Below, one piece after another: positions 4,913 through 5,398 of a stretch of 5,398 nucleotides of DNA (positions within the stretch are counted from its first letter, which is position 1; every line of letters starts with the position of its first letter). The position numbers and the translations under genes were made by a program. The notes below the pieces were generated by a model, which had not been told where the DNA came from, searched no databases, and saw only the letters and a program-made list of their open reading frames with translations. The DNA is taken from NCBI GenBank assembly GCA_945873675.1, contig CAMCEP010000204.1, forward strand, positions 1-5,398, in the 5' to 3' direction. Source of the DNA: Asaia bogorensis. Lineage in GTDB: Bacteria > Pseudomonadota > Alphaproteobacteria > Acetobacterales > Acetobacteraceae.

Positions 4913-5398
4913 TCATGAAGCTGCAGCATCCAATGCTTCGGCCAAATCGTCAATCAGGTCGGCCACATCCTCAAGCCCCACGGAAAGCCGCACCGTGCCA
5001 TCGGTAATGCCAAGCTTGGCGCGTTCTTCCGCGCCAACCCGCATATGGGTGGTTGTGGCCGGGTGGGTCACCATGGATTTCGCATCGCCCAAATTATTGG
5101 CGATATCAACCAGCTTCAGCGCATCCATGAAGCGGAAGCAGGCTTCCTTGCCGCCCTTGATGTCAAAACTCACCAAGGTGCCGCCGGCGGACATTTGCGC
5201 CATGGCCAGCTGCTGCTGCGGATGATCCGCCCGGAAGGGATAGAGCACGCGCGCAACCTCGGCCCGTTCCGCCAGCATATCGGCAATGGCGGAAGCGCTG
5301 CGGCACATGGCGGGAACGCGCAGATGAAGGGTCTCCAACCCCTTCAGGATAACCCAGGCATTGAAGGCGCTGATGGAAGGGCCGGTATTGCGGATGAA
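4913..5398 (-). CDS. metZ: O-succinylhomoserine sulfhydrylase-like PLP enzyme, C-terminal part (N-terminus beyond window)
   Basis: The minus-strand frame runs from the window edge to a TGA at 4913-4915 and gives the last 161 residues of a Cys/Met-metabolism PLP-dependent enzyme (normally about 390-400). It enters at FIRNTGPSISAFNAW, continues through LKGLETLHLRV (18-28), and has GGTLVSFDIKGG (72-83), NLGDAKSMVTHPATTTH (102-118) and the carboxylate-binding VRLSVGLED (136-144). MetZ makes homocysteine from O-succinylhomoserine and sulfide in the cytoplasm. The catalytic lysine and PLP-phosphate residues lie in the missing part, so a cystathionine gamma-synthase/lyase or MetY identity cannot be fully excluded. 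The NLGDAKS-THPATTTH context and the apaG neighbour favour MetZ. The TTG at 5338 is an internal Leu codon, not the start. Confidence 0.88.
   Translation of the reverse strand, partial: FIRNTGPSISAFNAWVILKGLETLHLRVPAMCRSASAIADMLAERAEVARVLYPFRADHPQQQLAMAQMSAGGTLVSFDIKGGKEACFRFMDALKLVDIANNLGDAKSMVTHPATTTHMRVGAEERAKLGITDGTVRLSVGLEDVADLIDDLAEALDAAAS

Overview
This 5.4-kb window is GC-rich, gene-dense chromosomal DNA from an alphaproteobacterium. The ChvI-type response regulator and the metZ-apaG pair are typical of that class. The protein sequences look most like Rhodospirillales/Acetobacteraceae relatives, but that assignment comes from memory of the families, not from a search. Seven protein genes can be supported; the two at the window edges are incomplete.

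Left block (1-1213). A minus-strand HugZ-like, FMN/heme-binding split-barrel protein (C-terminus beyond the window) is divergent from a complete ChvI-like OmpR-family response regulator. The 95-bp gap between them holds a consensus TATAAT box and a perfect 8-bp inverted repeat that abuts the chvI Shine-Dalgarno sequence. The partner kinase gene chvG, which usually follows chvI in alphaproteobacteria, is not present downstream.

Repeat block (1214-1377). The space after chvI holds two complete and one truncated copy of a 58-bp unit. Each full unit folds into a long two-part hairpin and resembles the palindromic intergenic repeats scattered through alphaproteobacterial genomes. It carries no credible gene.

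Accessory-looking module (1378-4395). A SAM-dependent methyltransferase and a Bug/TctC-type periplasmic solute-binding protein lie in tandem on the minus strand. They are divergent from a complete LysR-type regulator. The 119-bp divergent spacer carries a textbook T-N11-A palindrome close to the lysR start, so the regulator probably controls itself and perhaps the methyltransferase/binding-protein pair. No TctA/TctB membrane components are present.

Right block (4396-5398). A compact hairpin separates lysR from the convergent apaG. Upstream of apaG, on the same strand, is the C-terminal third or so of a PLP-dependent sulfhydrylase, most likely MetZ. metZ-apaG is a recurring alphaproteobacterial arrangement.

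Overall, conserved housekeeping and signalling genes (chvI; metZ-apaG) flank a LysR/methyltransferase/TctC cassette that may be a later insertion. Nothing here is a clear new biological system. The most interesting signals are non-coding: the tandem hairpin array, the chvI leader palindrome and the LysR operator.
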